DNA of 64,000 bases, taken from assembly GCF_900215205.1 (NCBI RefSeq), contig NZ_OBDY01000010.1, positions 207,862 to 271,861 on the forward strand, written 5' to 3'. The translations under genes and the position numbers were made by a program. This DNA is from Paractinoplanes atraurantiacus (lineage in GTDB: Bacteria > Actinomycetota > Actinomycetes > Mycobacteriales > Micromonosporaceae). The notes under the pieces were generated by a model. That model was given only the letters and a program-made list of their open reading frames with translations. It did no database searches and had not been told where the DNA came from. This document shows, piece after piece, positions 16,638 through 24,516 of this stretch (its first letter is position 1; each line of letters begins with the position of its first letter).

Positions 16638-17834
16638 TCAGATCTGGCGGTCCCGGCCGGCGAAGAAGCCGGCGATGATCTGGGGGATCATCAGCAGGAG
16701 GACGAAGGTCAAGGGGGCCCGCCAGCCGTCCGTGTGGTCGTGCAGGACGCCGACCAGGATCGGGCCGGGGATGGCGAACAGGTAGCCGGTGCTCTGGGCG
16801 AAAGCGGACAGCTTCACCACCGTCGCGGGGGTGCGGCCGCGGAGGGCGATCATCGTCAGGACCAAGGGGAACGCCGTGTTGACGATGCCCAACAGGACCG
16901 CCCACAGCAGCGGGGCGGCGGCCGGGTCCCACCACAGGCCGCCGTAGCCGGCCAGGCCGAACACGCCCAGGCCGACCGCGATCCAGCTCTGGCTTCGGAC
17001 CCGGCCGGCCAGCGACGACAGCAGGAAGCCCAGCGGCACGCCCAGGAACGAGGTCACCGCGAAATAGATGCCGGCCCGCTCGGCCGAGATGCCGGCGTCG
17101 CGGTAGATCTGCGGAAGCCAGCCGATGATGACGTACGCCGAGGTCGACTGCATGCCGAAATAGACGGCCAGCGCCCACGCGACCGGGTGGCGGGTCACGC
17201 GTACGACATCGGCCTTGTGGGTTTCCGGGTCGGCGGTGAAAGGCTGCCGGGCCAGCGGGAGCCACGCGGGCACGGCCAGCACGGCGACCGCCGCCCAGCA
17301 GGCCAGGCCCAGGCGCCAGTCGTCGCCGAAGACGCTCGCGGTCAGCGGGACGGTGGTCGCGGCGGCCACTGTCGCGCCGACGTTGAGCGAGACCGTGTAA
17401 AGGCCGGTCATCGTGCCGACCCGGTCCGGGAAATACGCCTTCACGACTGACGGCAGCAGCACGTTCACCACCGCGATGCCGGCCAGCGCGACCAGGCTCA
17501 AAAGCAGGAAAAGAGCGGTTCCCGGCGCGTACGGGCGGACCGCGAGCCCGGCCGCCAGCACCACCATGCCGGCGAGGATCACGCGGGCCGGGCCGAACTG
17601 CCGGGCCAGCCTCGGCGCCAGGAAGCCGACGCCGGCGAAGCAGACCGCGGGCACCGAGGTGAGCAGGCCGGCGACGCTGGAGCTCATGCCCAGCCCGGAG
17701 CGGATCTCGCTGAGCACCGGGCCGACGCTCGTGACGGCCAGCCGCAGGTTGACCGCGGCCAGCAGCAGCGCGGCCACCGCGATCAAGCGGCCCTTGGTGG
17801 AGCTTTGTGTCAGGTCTTCCTCGGCGGTCACCAC
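16638..17834 (-). CDS. MFS transporter, CynX/NimT type
   Basis: 398 residues with twelve predicted transmembrane helices. The opening LAAVNLRLAVTSVGPVLSEI, the loop between helices 2 and 3 (LAPRLARQFGPARVI) and VVNVLLPSVVKAYFPDRVGTMTGLYT are typical of the CynX/NimT (cyanate/2-nitroimidazole) branch. Members export or import small anions and drugs; the substrate is unknown. GTG 17834 is used as the start. It lies 31 bases downstream of the siderophore-interacting protein on the same strand, so the two may share the iron-controlled promoter. Confidence 0.87.
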   Translation of the reverse strand: MVTAEEDLTQSSTKGRLIAVAALLLAAVNLRLAVTSVGPVLSEIRSGLGMSSSVAGLLTSVPAVCFAGVGFLAPRLARQFGPARVILAGMVVLAAGLAVRPYAPGTALFLLLSLVALAGIAVVNVLLPSVVKAYFPDRVGTMTGLYTVSLNVGATVAAATTVPLTASVFGDDWRLGLACWAAVAVLAVPAWLPLARQPFTADPETHKADVVRVTRHPVAWALAVYFGMQSTSAYVIIGWLPQIYRDAGISAERAGIYFAVTSFLGVPLGFLLSSLAGRVRSQSWIAVGLGVFGLAGYGGLWWDPAAAPLLWAVLLGIVNTAFPLVLTMIALRGRTPATVVKLSAFAQSTGYLFAIPGPILVGVLHDHTDGWRAPLTFVLLLMIPQIIAGFFAGRDRQI

Positions 17835-17865
17835 TTACTCATCATCGACCGCCGGGCCGGGACGC

Positions 17866-18690
17866 TTACGCCCGGTCCTGCTCCTGTTCCACCTGCTGGT
17901 TCCACTCGCGCTTGGACGACTGCCAGCCGTCCTCGTTCATGCCGCGCCGCCAGTAGCCCGAGATCGAGAGCTGGTCCATCGGGATACCTCGCTCGACCTT
18001 CAGGTATTTCCGCAGGTCTTTGACGAAGTTGGCCTCGCCGTGGACGAAGGCCTGCACGTCGTCGCCGCCGAAGTCGAGATCGCGCACGGCCTCGATCAGC
18101 AGCTCGCCGGGCGCGCGGCCGCCCCGGTGCAGCCAGGTGATCCCGGCGCCGGTCTCGATCTTCTGCTCCTCGTCGGGGCCCTCGACCTCGATGAACGCGG
18201 TCACCTTGGCGCCGGCGGGCATGCCCTCGAGCGCGGCCGCGATCGCCGGCAGGGCGCTCTCGTCGCCGGCCAGCAGGTGCCACCCGGCCTCGGCGCTGGG
18301 CGAGTAGCCGCCGCCGGGGCCCATGAACCGGAAGGCGTCGCCGGGCTTGGCCCGCGTCGCCCACGGGCCCGCGATGCCCTCGTCGCCGTGCACCACGAAG
18401 TCGACCCACATCTCGGGGACCTCGGGCAGCCATTTGCGGATCGTGTACGTCCGCACGACCGGCCACTGCTCGCGCGGGAAGGTCTCGCGGATCGCGCCCA
18501 TGTCGAACGGCTCGGGATAGGTGACGCCGTCGGCAGGGAAGATCACCTTTACGTAGTGGTCGGTGCACCTGCTGGCGTCGATGCCCTTGAGGGCGTCGCC
18601 TCCGACCACCACGCGCACCATGTGCGGGGTGAGCTGCTCAACGCGGGTGACGACCGCCTCGGTCGCCGCGCGTGCCGGCCTGTTCGCCAT
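17866..18690 (-). CDS. Siderophore-interacting protein (FAD-dependent ferric-siderophore reductase)
   Basis: 274 residues from ATG 18690, with GGAAGAGG upstream. The FAD-binding domain has DHYVKVIFP and the RTYTIRKW motif (R-x-Y-T/S). The NAD(P)H domain ends GYWRRGMNEDGW, diagnostic of SIP/ViuB proteins. These cytoplasmic flavoproteins release iron by reducing ferric siderophores. An iron box lies 26 bases upstream of the start, which supports control by an IdeR/DmdR repressor. No siderophore synthesis genes are in view. Confidence 0.92.
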   Translation of the reverse strand: MANRPARAATEAVVTRVEQLTPHMVRVVVGGDALKGIDASRCTDHYVKVIFPADGVTYPEPFDMGAIRETFPREQWPVVRTYTIRKWLPEVPEMWVDFVVHGDEGIAGPWATRAKPGDAFRFMGPGGGYSPSAEAGWHLLAGDESALPAIAAALEGMPAGAKVTAFIEVEGPDEEQKIETGAGITWLHRGGRAPGELLIEAVRDLDFGGDDVQAFVHGEANFVKDLRKYLKVERGIPMDQLSISGYWRRGMNEDGWQSSKREWNQQVEQEQDRA

Positions 18691-18715
18691 GTCGAACCTC
18701 TTCCTTGGGCGTCCG

Positions 18716-18734
18716 GTTGGTAAGGCTACCCTCA
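18716..18734 (-). promoter_or_regulatory. IdeR/DmdR iron box upstream of the siderophore-interacting gene
   Basis: GTTGGTAAGGCTACCCTCA matches 14 of 19 positions of the actinobacterial iron box TTAGGTTAGGCTAACCTAA and keeps the central AGGCTA. Its position just upstream of a siderophore-utilisation gene makes it a likely Fe2+-dependent operator. Confidence 0.7.
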
Positions 18735-18791
18735 GTCGCTGAGTTCGGGATCACTGATCCCCGCCCGCTCAGGTTTTCCGGCCAGGCGCAC

Positions 18792-18826
18792 AAAGGGGCG
18801 GCCCGCACTTGGCGGGCCGCCCCTTT
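18792..18826 (-). terminator. Perfect 15-bp hairpin terminator
   Basis: AAAGGGGCGGCCCGC (18792-18806) pairs perfectly with GCGGGCCGCCCCTTT (18812-18826) around ACTTG. It is 15 bases past the stop of the sortase-anchored protein on the minus strand. Confidence 0.85.
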
Positions 18827-18840
18827 ACTGCTGTCGGTGC

Positions 18841-20490
18841 CTACTCCCAGGTGCTGCCCGGACGGCGGCGGCGGGTGAAGGCCATGATCGCCATGCCGAT
18901 CAGCAGCAGGACCGCGGCGCCGGCGACCGCGGCGAACGTGTTGCTGCCGGTCAGGGCGAGCAGACCGCCCTGCTCCTGGTTGCCGCTCTCGGCCTGGACC
19001 TGCGCGACCTGCTCGGCCACCGGCGCCTTGTTGCCGGAGTTGAACTGGCCGTCCTCGCCGTTCGAGTAGGTGTAGTCGGTGCCACCGGCCGCCGCGGCCG
19101 CCGAGCTGCTGGCCCGGGGCTTGGGCGCGGCCTTGGTGGTGGTCTCCGGGGCGGGCGCCTGCTCCTGCTCCGTGCTGTCGCCCGAGCTGGTGTTGCCGCC
19201 ACCGGTGTTGCCGCCGCCAGTGTTGCCGCCACCGGTGTCGCCGCTGCCGGCGTCGTCGCTGCCGGAGTCGCCGGTGTTGCCGTTGCCCGTGTTACCGCCG
19301 GTGGCCGGCTTGGCCGGGGCCTTCGTGGTCGGCTTGGTGGCCGGGGTGGTCGGGTCCGGCGTGAAGTCGTCCTTGGTGTCGGCCGGCGTGCCCGGGGGCG
19401 CCTGCGTCGGGGCCTTCGTCGGCGGCTTGGTCGGCGTCACACCACCGCCGTTGGTGCCGTTGCCGCCGCCGTTGTTCCCGCCGCCGGTGTTGCCGCCGTT
19501 GTCGCCGCCGGTGTTGCCGCCGTTGTCGCCGCCGTTGTTGCCACCGCCGTTGTTCCCGCCGTTGTCGCCGCCGCCGTTGTCGCCGCCGTTGTTGCCACCG
19601 CCGTTGTTCCCGCCGTTGTCGCCGCCGCCGTTGTCGCCGCCGTTGTTGCCACCGCCGTTGTCGCCACCGCCGTTGTTCCCACCGTTGTCGCCACCAGTGT
19701 TCCCGCCGTTGTCGCCTCCGCCGTTGTCTCCTCCGCCGTTGTCTCCTCCGCCGTTGTCTCCTCCGGCGGCGTTGCGGACGGTGATGCGGATGGCGTCGAT
19801 GGCGGGCGTCTGGTTGGCGCGCTGCATCATCGGCACGCGGTGCGAGCCGTCACCGGCCCACGACGCGCACTGCGCCGTGCCCTCGGCCGGCACGCCCGGC
19901 ACGGTGATGGACACCTCGTCCGGCGTGGCGCTGCCCCGGCTGTCCTCGGTCGCCACGAAGAACGCGGGAACCGGCTCGGGCGCGGGCGCCTCGTTCGTGT
20001 TCTCGAGCATGCGGCAGGCCGTGTGGAAGTGGCCGCGGACCAGCCCGTCCTGCAGGACCGAGCTCTCCACGTAGTACCCGCCCTTGCCGGCCGCCAGGAA
20101 GCGGTCGCGGATCAGGTTGCGGGTGCTGATCTTGAGGGTGAACGGGGTGTTCGGCGCGACCTGCTGGGGCGCGTCGGTGATCAGCAGCGTCGGGTTGTTC
20201 GCCGCCTCACCGACCTCGCCGAACTCGGTGGAGACGCAGCGGTTGCCGTTCTGGAAGCCGTCGTGCGGAGTCAGATTGCTGTCGACGCACGTGTCGGTGA
20301 GGATCACCTGCCCGTTGACCACCTTGCCGGCCCCGCTGCCCTCGGGCCGGTCGTCGTTGGTGGCGGCGTTACCGATCTGGGCGAAGGCGACCGCCGCGCC
20401 GGCGGCGGTGACGACCGCGCCGACCGCGAACAGCCGCCGGTTGCGTCCCGACGGCGTGGCGGCCGCACGGCGGTAAGCAGACCTGCGCAT
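18841..20490 (-). CDS. Sortase-type (LALTG) cell-wall-anchored protein with Gly/Asn/Asp repeat stalk
   Basis: 549 residues from ATG 20490, with GAGG eight bases upstream. A signal segment (LFAVGAVVTAAGAAVAFAQI) is followed by a globular region of about 210 residues. That region has conserved-looking cysteines (LTDTCVDSNLTPH, NRCVSTEF, HTACRML, AQCASW) that I cannot assign to a named family. Next is a GGDNGG/GNNGGG repeat of about 110 residues, a Pro/Thr-rich wall-spanning linker, and a sorting signal: LALTG, a hydrophobic helix and RRRRPG. LALTG differs from canonical LPXTG but resembles class E-type actinobacterial signals. It is probably a surface-displayed binding protein. Confidence 0.82.
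   Translation of the reverse strand: MRRSAYRRAAATPSGRNRRLFAVGAVVTAAGAAVAFAQIGNAATNDDRPEGSGAGKVVNGQVILTDTCVDSNLTPHDGFQNGNRCVSTEFGEVGEAANNPTLLITDAPQQVAPNTPFTLKISTRNLIRDRFLAAGKGGYYVESSVLQDGLVRGHFHTACRMLENTNEAPAPEPVPAFFVATEDSRGSATPDEVSITVPGVPAEGTAQCASWAGDGSHRVPMMQRANQTPAIDAIRITVRNAAGGDNGGGDNGGGDNGGGDNGGNTGGDNGGNNGGGDNGGGNNGGDNGGGDNGGNNGGGNNGGDNGGGDNGGNNGGGNNGGDNGGNTGGDNGGNTGGGNNGGGNGTNGGGVTPTKPPTKAPTQAPPGTPADTKDDFTPDPTTPATKPTTKAPAKPATGGNTGNGNTGDSGSDDAGSGDTGGGNTGGGNTGGGNTSSGDSTEQEQAPAPETTTKAAPKPRASSSAAAAAGGTDYTYSNGEDGQFNSGNKAPVAEQVAQVQAESGNQEQGGLLALTGSNTFAAVAGAAVLLLIGMAIMAFTRRRRPGSTWE
19440..19765. repeat. Trinucleotide-rich minisatellite encoding Gly/Asn/Asp repeats
   Basis: Tandem 9- to 60-bp units built from TTGTCGCCGCCG-type blocks encode GGDNGG, GGGDNGGNNGG and similar. 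Several 60-bp stretches are identical, showing recent expansion. Confidence 0.9.
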
Positions 20491-20640
20491 GCGCGATACC
20501 TCAATCTTCCCGGAAATCCACCCGGCGCCAATTCCCACCGGCACCCAGACGGTAGGAGGGCGCCCGCCGAAACGCAATTCCGGCGAGCAAGTTGATGAAT
20601 TCTTATCCGGGATTTAAAGAAAAGATATGCGGCCGCCCTC

Positions 20641-20680
20641 GAACCCCGGACATCCTCCGAACGGATGATGCCGGGGGTTC
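20641..20680 (-). terminator. Imperfect hairpin downstream of the GDPD gene
   Basis: GAACCCCGG (20641-20649) pairs with CCGGGGGTTC (20671-20680) with one bulged G. The inner CATCC/GGATG arms extend the stem. It sits 122 bases past the GDPD stop on the minus strand in the 311-base gap before the next gene. The rest of that gap is lower-GC with no visible gene. Confidence 0.45.
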
Positions 20681-20801
20681 ACCAAGATCACGAAAAACTT
20701 TGCTGACCAGTGGACATTCCTCAGCGTCACTGGCCGGCTCCAGCGTAGGGCGCGAACCTGAGAATAGCCTCGGAATGTTACCGGCGAGCCATCCTCGGTG
20801 A

Positions 20802-21569
20802 CTATTCACCCGGCCAGGCGCCGCGTTCGCGATAAACATTCCGCAGTATTTCCAGGCGGTCGGTCATGATGCCGTCCACGCCGAGGCCGAGCAGCCGGGT
20901 CATCTCGGCCGGGTCGTCCACCGTCCACACATGGACCTGGAGTCCCGAGCGGTGCGCGGTGTCGACGAACCGGCGGTCGACCACGGTCACCGGGCCCTGG
21001 CGCGCCGGGACCTGGGCGGCCGCGATCGACGGGGGCAGCTTCATCCGTACGCCCAATAACGACGCCAAGCGCAAGCGGGCCACCGCGGCCGGGCCCATCG
21101 ATGTCGCCACCTCCGGACCGGCCAGAGTGCGCAGCCGGGACAGGCGGCGGTCGCTGAACGACGCCAGCAGGACGCGCTCGGCCGCCCCGGCGCGCCGGAC
21201 GGCCGTGACCGCGGGCTCGGCGCCGGCGTCCGCCTTGACGTCGATGTTGAACCGGATCGTGGGCCAGGCGTCGAGGACCTCGTCCAGCCGGGGGATCGCG
21301 GACGCGCCGCCGATGCGCACGGTCCGGAGGTCGGCCCAGCTCAGCGCCCCGATCCTGCCCTCCGTGCCGGTCAGCCGCAGCAGTGACGAGTCGTGGAAGA
21401 CCACGGGTACGCCGTCGGTGGTGGCGTGCACGTCCGTCTCCACGTAGCGGTAGCCGAGGGCCACCGCCCGTTCGAAGGCCCCGGCCGTGTTCTCGTCGCC
21501 TTCGGCGGCGCCGCCCCGATGGGCGAAGGCGAGCGGGGTCGGGGCGTCCAGGAACGCGAAGCGGCGCAC
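20802..21569 (-). CDS. Glycerophosphodiester phosphodiesterase
   Basis: 255 residues from GTG 21569. The GDPD motifs are clear: FAHRGGAAEGDENTAGAF (HRG and the E-N-T catalytic helix), YRYVETDVHATTDGVPVVFHD (metal-binding ExD and the second histidine), RFNIDVKAD, and the closing VHVWTVDDPAEMTRLLGLGVDGIMTD. It hydrolyses glycerophosphodiesters to glycerol-3-phosphate and an alcohol. No signal peptide, so it is cytoplasmic. It is divergent from the lectin gene. Confidence 0.93.
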   Translation of the reverse strand: MRRFAFLDAPTPLAFAHRGGAAEGDENTAGAFERAVALGYRYVETDVHATTDGVPVVFHDSSLLRLTGTEGRIGALSWADLRTVRIGGASAIPRLDEVLDAWPTIRFNIDVKADAGAEPAVTAVRRAGAAERVLLASFSDRRLSRLRTLAGPEVATSMGPAAVARLRLASLLGVRMKLPPSIAAAQVPARQGPVTVVDRRFVDTAHRSGLQVHVWTVDDPAEMTRLLGLGVDGIMTDRLEILRNVYRERGAWPGE

Positions 21570-21613
21570 GCACCACAGCTTAGGAGTCGCTGTGGGCTAA
21601 CCGGCCGACTGCC

Positions 21614-21703
21614 TCCCATTAGGGACAAATAGTCGAGACTCGGGCGCGCGGTTCGGCGTGCTGCCCTACCTTAGGCTGCGTCCCACTTGGGGCAAATAAT
21701 CCG
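21614..21703. promoter_or_regulatory. Pair of direct repeats upstream of the lectin gene
   Basis: TCCCATTAGGGACAAATAGTC (21614-21634, split here for reading: TCCCATTAGG/GACAAATAGTC) recurs as TCCCACTTGG/GGCAAATAATC at 21681-21701, 17 of 21 identical and 67 bases apart. The second copy ends 19 bases before the lectin start. Each has a TCCCA/GGGR inner dyad. This looks like a regulator binding site for the lectin-glycan locus; the factor is unknown. Confidence 0.4.
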
Positions 21704-21720
21704 ATTTGGAGCGCAGAACC

Positions 21721-22503
21721 GTGTCTTCTTCACGTTCCACGAGAGTTGTCCGGGGAGGTCTGGTCGCTGCCGTCGCTCTGTCGATAGCGGCCGCACTGTC
21801 CCCGGCGGGCGCCTCGGCGGCGTCCGACGATCCGCTGATCGACTATCCGACCTTCAAGGGCGCGTCCTCGACGCTCGACCGCAACGGCAGCGCCGACCTG
21901 ATCTGGTCGTCCGGCGGCCGGGCCGACCAGCGTGTCCTGCGGCTCACCGCCGGCGGCTACAAGCAGATGGGCTCGGCCTGGGCCACCCAGAAGCTGGACG
22001 TCACGCGGTCGTTCGAGTCGACCTTCAAGGTCTACCTGCACCACGGCCAGCCCGGCGCCGACGGCGTCGCCTTCGTCGTGCAGTCGAAGGGCCCGCGCGC
22101 CCTCGGCGGATGGGGCGGCGGCCTCGGCTACCGCGGCATCAAGCCCAGCGTCGCCGTCGAGTTCGACACCTGGCAGAACACGCACGACCCGAGCAGCAAC
22201 CACCTGGCCGTCGTCATGGGTGGCAACCCCGACTATCAGGCCGGCACGGCCGAGTCGGGGATTCCGCTGTTCGGCAAGCCGTTCTCGGCCCGGGTCGTCT
22301 ACGACGCCGAGGAGTCGCTGCTGCAGATCTACGTCAAGTCGCTGAGCGCGGGCGCCGAGGAGCAGCTGGCGCTCGAGCACGAGGTCAACCTGGCCGACGA
22401 GATCGACGGGTCGGACGCGTGGGTCGGCTTCACCGCCGGCACCGGCACCGCCCTGTCCAAGCAGGACATCTACTCCTGGTCCGTCGACGGCTCAGGGGCC
22501 TGA
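21721..22503 (+). CDS. Secreted L-type (legume-like) lectin domain protein
   Basis: 260 residues from GTG 21721, with GGAG nine bases upstream. A signal peptide (GGLVAAVALSIAAALSPAGASA) precedes one lectin domain. Signature stretches are SFESTFKVYLHH, GADGVAFVVQSKGPRALGG and GIKPSVAVEFDTWQN (carbohydrate/metal-site aspartates), and the C-terminal SDAWVGFTAGTGTALSKQDIYSWSVDG. The fold binds glycans extracellularly. Lying directly before a glycan assembly cluster, it may bind the exported polymer. Confidence 0.85.
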   Translation: MSSSRSTRVVRGGLVAAVALSIAAALSPAGASAASDDPLIDYPTFKGASSTLDRNGSADLIWSSGGRADQRVLRLTAGGYKQMGSAWATQKLDVTRSFESTFKVYLHHGQPGADGVAFVVQSKGPRALGGWGGGLGYRGIKPSVAVEFDTWQNTHDPSSNHLAVVMGGNPDYQAGTAESGIPLFGKPFSARVVYDAEESLLQIYVKSLSAGAEEQLALEHEVNLADEIDGSDAWVGFTAGTGTALSKQDIYSWSVDGSGA

Positions 22504-22585
22504 CCGAACAGAAACGCCGGTGCCGCCGGTAGTGAAAGGCGGTACCGGCTCCCGGGTAACCACCACCGAGTTTTGGAGAACAGTC

Positions 22586-23416
22586 ATGTCGACGGTCCCC
22601 TACGTCCGCCCCGAGGCCGGGACGGGAACCGAGCTACCGCCGCCGGTGGTCGTGCCCGCGAGTGAGCCTCTGGTCAGCGTCATCATCCCCGCCCTCAACG
22701 AGGCCAAGAACCTGCCGCACGTGATGGCCCGGCTGCCCGAGGTCGACGAGGTCATCCTGGTCGACGGCGGATCCACCGACGACACCGTCGAGACCGCGCG
22801 CCGGCTGATGCCCGGCATCCGCATCGTCACGCAGAACCGCAAAGGCAAGGGCAACGCGCTGGCCTGCGGTTTCGCCGCCGCCACGGGCGACATCATCGTC
22901 ATGATCGACGCCGACGGGTCGACCGACCCGAAGGAGATCCCCAGCTTCATCGCGGCGCTGCGCTCGGGCGCCGACTTCGCCAAGGGCTCGCGCTTCAGCG
23001 GCAGCGGCGGCAGCGCCGACATCACCCGCCTGCGCCGGGCCGGCAACCGCTGCCTCAGCCTCATGGTCAACGTCATGTTCCGCACCCGCTACAGCGACCT
23101 CTGCTACGGCTACAACGCCTTCTGGTCGCGCTGCCTGGACGTCTTCGACCTGGACAGCACGAGCCCGGTGCCGGTCAAGAGCCGCGACGGCCGGCTGTGG
23201 GGCGACGGCTTCGAGATCGAGACCCTGCTGAACCTGCGGGCGGCCCGGGCCCGGCTGCGCATCGTCGAGGTGCCCAGCTTCGAGCAGCAGCGCATCCACG
23301 GCGAGAGCAACCTGAACGCGCTGACCGACGGCCTGCGCGTGCTGCGCACCATCGCCCGCGAGTGGCCGCGCCGGCGCTCGGCCGGGGCCCGGCGGGCGCC
23401 GGAGCGGGCACGGTGA
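22586..23416 (+). CDS. Glycosyltransferase family 2
   Basis: 276 residues from ATG 22586, with GGAG nine bases upstream. The GT-A fold is evident: VSVIIPALNEAKNL, VDEVILVDGGSTDDTVE, RKGKGNALACGFAAATGDIIVMIDADGST (DxD motif) and later YGYNAFWSRC. It resembles undecaprenyl/dolichyl-phosphate sugar transferases (DPM1-like) but has no transmembrane helices. It would act at the inner face of the membrane. The stop overlaps the next start in GTGA. Confidence 0.9.
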   Translation: MSTVPYVRPEAGTGTELPPPVVVPASEPLVSVIIPALNEAKNLPHVMARLPEVDEVILVDGGSTDDTVETARRLMPGIRIVTQNRKGKGNALACGFAAATGDIIVMIDADGSTDPKEIPSFIAALRSGADFAKGSRFSGSGGSADITRLRRAGNRCLSLMVNVMFRTRYSDLCYGYNAFWSRCLDVFDLDSTSPVPVKSRDGRLWGDGFEIETLLNLRAARARLRIVEVPSFEQQRIHGESNLNALTDGLRVLRTIAREWPRRRSAGARRAPERAR

Positions 23417-24516
23417 GGATCGGCGTCGTCACGAACGCCTACCACCCCGACATAGGCGGGGTGGAGACCCACGCGCGCCGGCTCTGCGCGGCCCTGGTCG
23501 CCGCCGGCGACCAGATCGAGGTGCTCACCCAGCACGCCGCCGGCTCCGAGGAGGAGATCGACGGGGTGCTGGTCCGCCGCTTCCCGCTCACGGTCGCGGC
23601 GGCCAACTACCGTTTCTCGGTTCCGCTGTGGCGGTGGTTGCGGCGTCATGCCGGGCGGTACGACGTGTTGCACGCGCACAGCTACCACGCGCTCGCCGCC
23701 CTGCCGGCCGCCCTGACCAACAGCACCCCGCTGGTTTTCACGCCGCACTACCACGGCACCGGGCACAGCCGCCTGCGCGCCGCCCTGCACCCGATCTACC
23801 GCCCGGTCGGCCGCCGGGTCGTGGCCCGCGCGGCCCGGATCATCTGCGTCACCCGGGCCGAGCGGGAGCTGCTGATCCAGCACTTCCCGGAGGCCCGGGA
23901 GCGGATGGTGGTGGTGCCCAACGGCACCGATCCGCTGCCCGTGGCCACCGTCGCCGCCGAGGAGGGCAGGTCCCTGCTCTGCGTCGGCCGGCTGGAGCGC
24001 TACAAGCGGGTCGACCGGGTGATCCGGGCCATGGTCCATCTGCCCGCCGACCACCGGCTCGACGTGGTCGGCTCGGGGCCCGCCGGTGACGAGCTCGAAC
24101 AGCTCGCCCGCCGGCTCGGTCTCGGGCCGGAGCGGGTGACCTTTCACGGCCGGCTGCCGGACGACGCCTTCGCCGTCCGGATGGCCACCGCGGCCGCCCT
24201 GGTCTCGGCCTCCGAGCACGAGGCGTTCGGGATGGCCGTGGCCGACGCGCTGACCGCCGGCATCCCGACGGTGGCGTCGTTCATCCCGGCCCACCGGGAA
24301 CTGGCCGCGATGGCCGGGCCCGGGGTGCCGCTGTGGCTGGTCAACCCGGACGACGAGGCGGCGCTGGCCGAGGCGCTGCTGACCGCGGCCGAGGCGGAGC
24401 GGGCCACCCTCGGCCGCAACCCGCTGCCCACCTGGCACGACGTCGTGGTGGCGACCCGGGAGATCTACGCCGGCGTCGCCCCGCCGGTCCGGGTCATCCA
24501 ACAGGCCGGCCGATGA
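23413..24516 (+). CDS. Glycosyltransferase family 4
   Basis: 367 residues from GTG 23413, overlapping the previous stop. GT-B features include RIGVVTNAYHPDIGGVETHARRL at the start, VVPNGTDPLPV, LLCVGRLERYKRVDRVIRA and the C-terminal VSASEHEAFGMAVADALTAGIPTVAS (ExxxxxxxE donor-site motif). It transfers a sugar from a nucleotide donor during assembly of the lipid-linked glycan. It is translationally coupled to both neighbours. Confidence 0.93.
   Translation: MRIGVVTNAYHPDIGGVETHARRLCAALVAAGDQIEVLTQHAAGSEEEIDGVLVRRFPLTVAAANYRFSVPLWRWLRRHAGRYDVLHAHSYHALAALPAALTNSTPLVFTPHYHGTGHSRLRAALHPIYRPVGRRVVARAARIICVTRAERELLIQHFPEARERMVVVPNGTDPLPVATVAAEEGRSLLCVGRLERYKRVDRVIRAMVHLPADHRLDVVGSGPAGDELEQLARRLGLGPERVTFHGRLPDDAFAVRMATAAALVSASEHEAFGMAVADALTAGIPTVASFIPAHRELAAMAGPGVPLWLVNPDDEAALAEALLTAAEAERATLGRNPLPTWHDVVVATREIYAGVAPPVRVIQQAGR

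Noticed and set aside
21665..21690. Possible iron box near CTACCTTAGGCTGCG
   Set aside because: Only the AGGCT core matches, the dyad is missing, and the neighbours are not iron genes.
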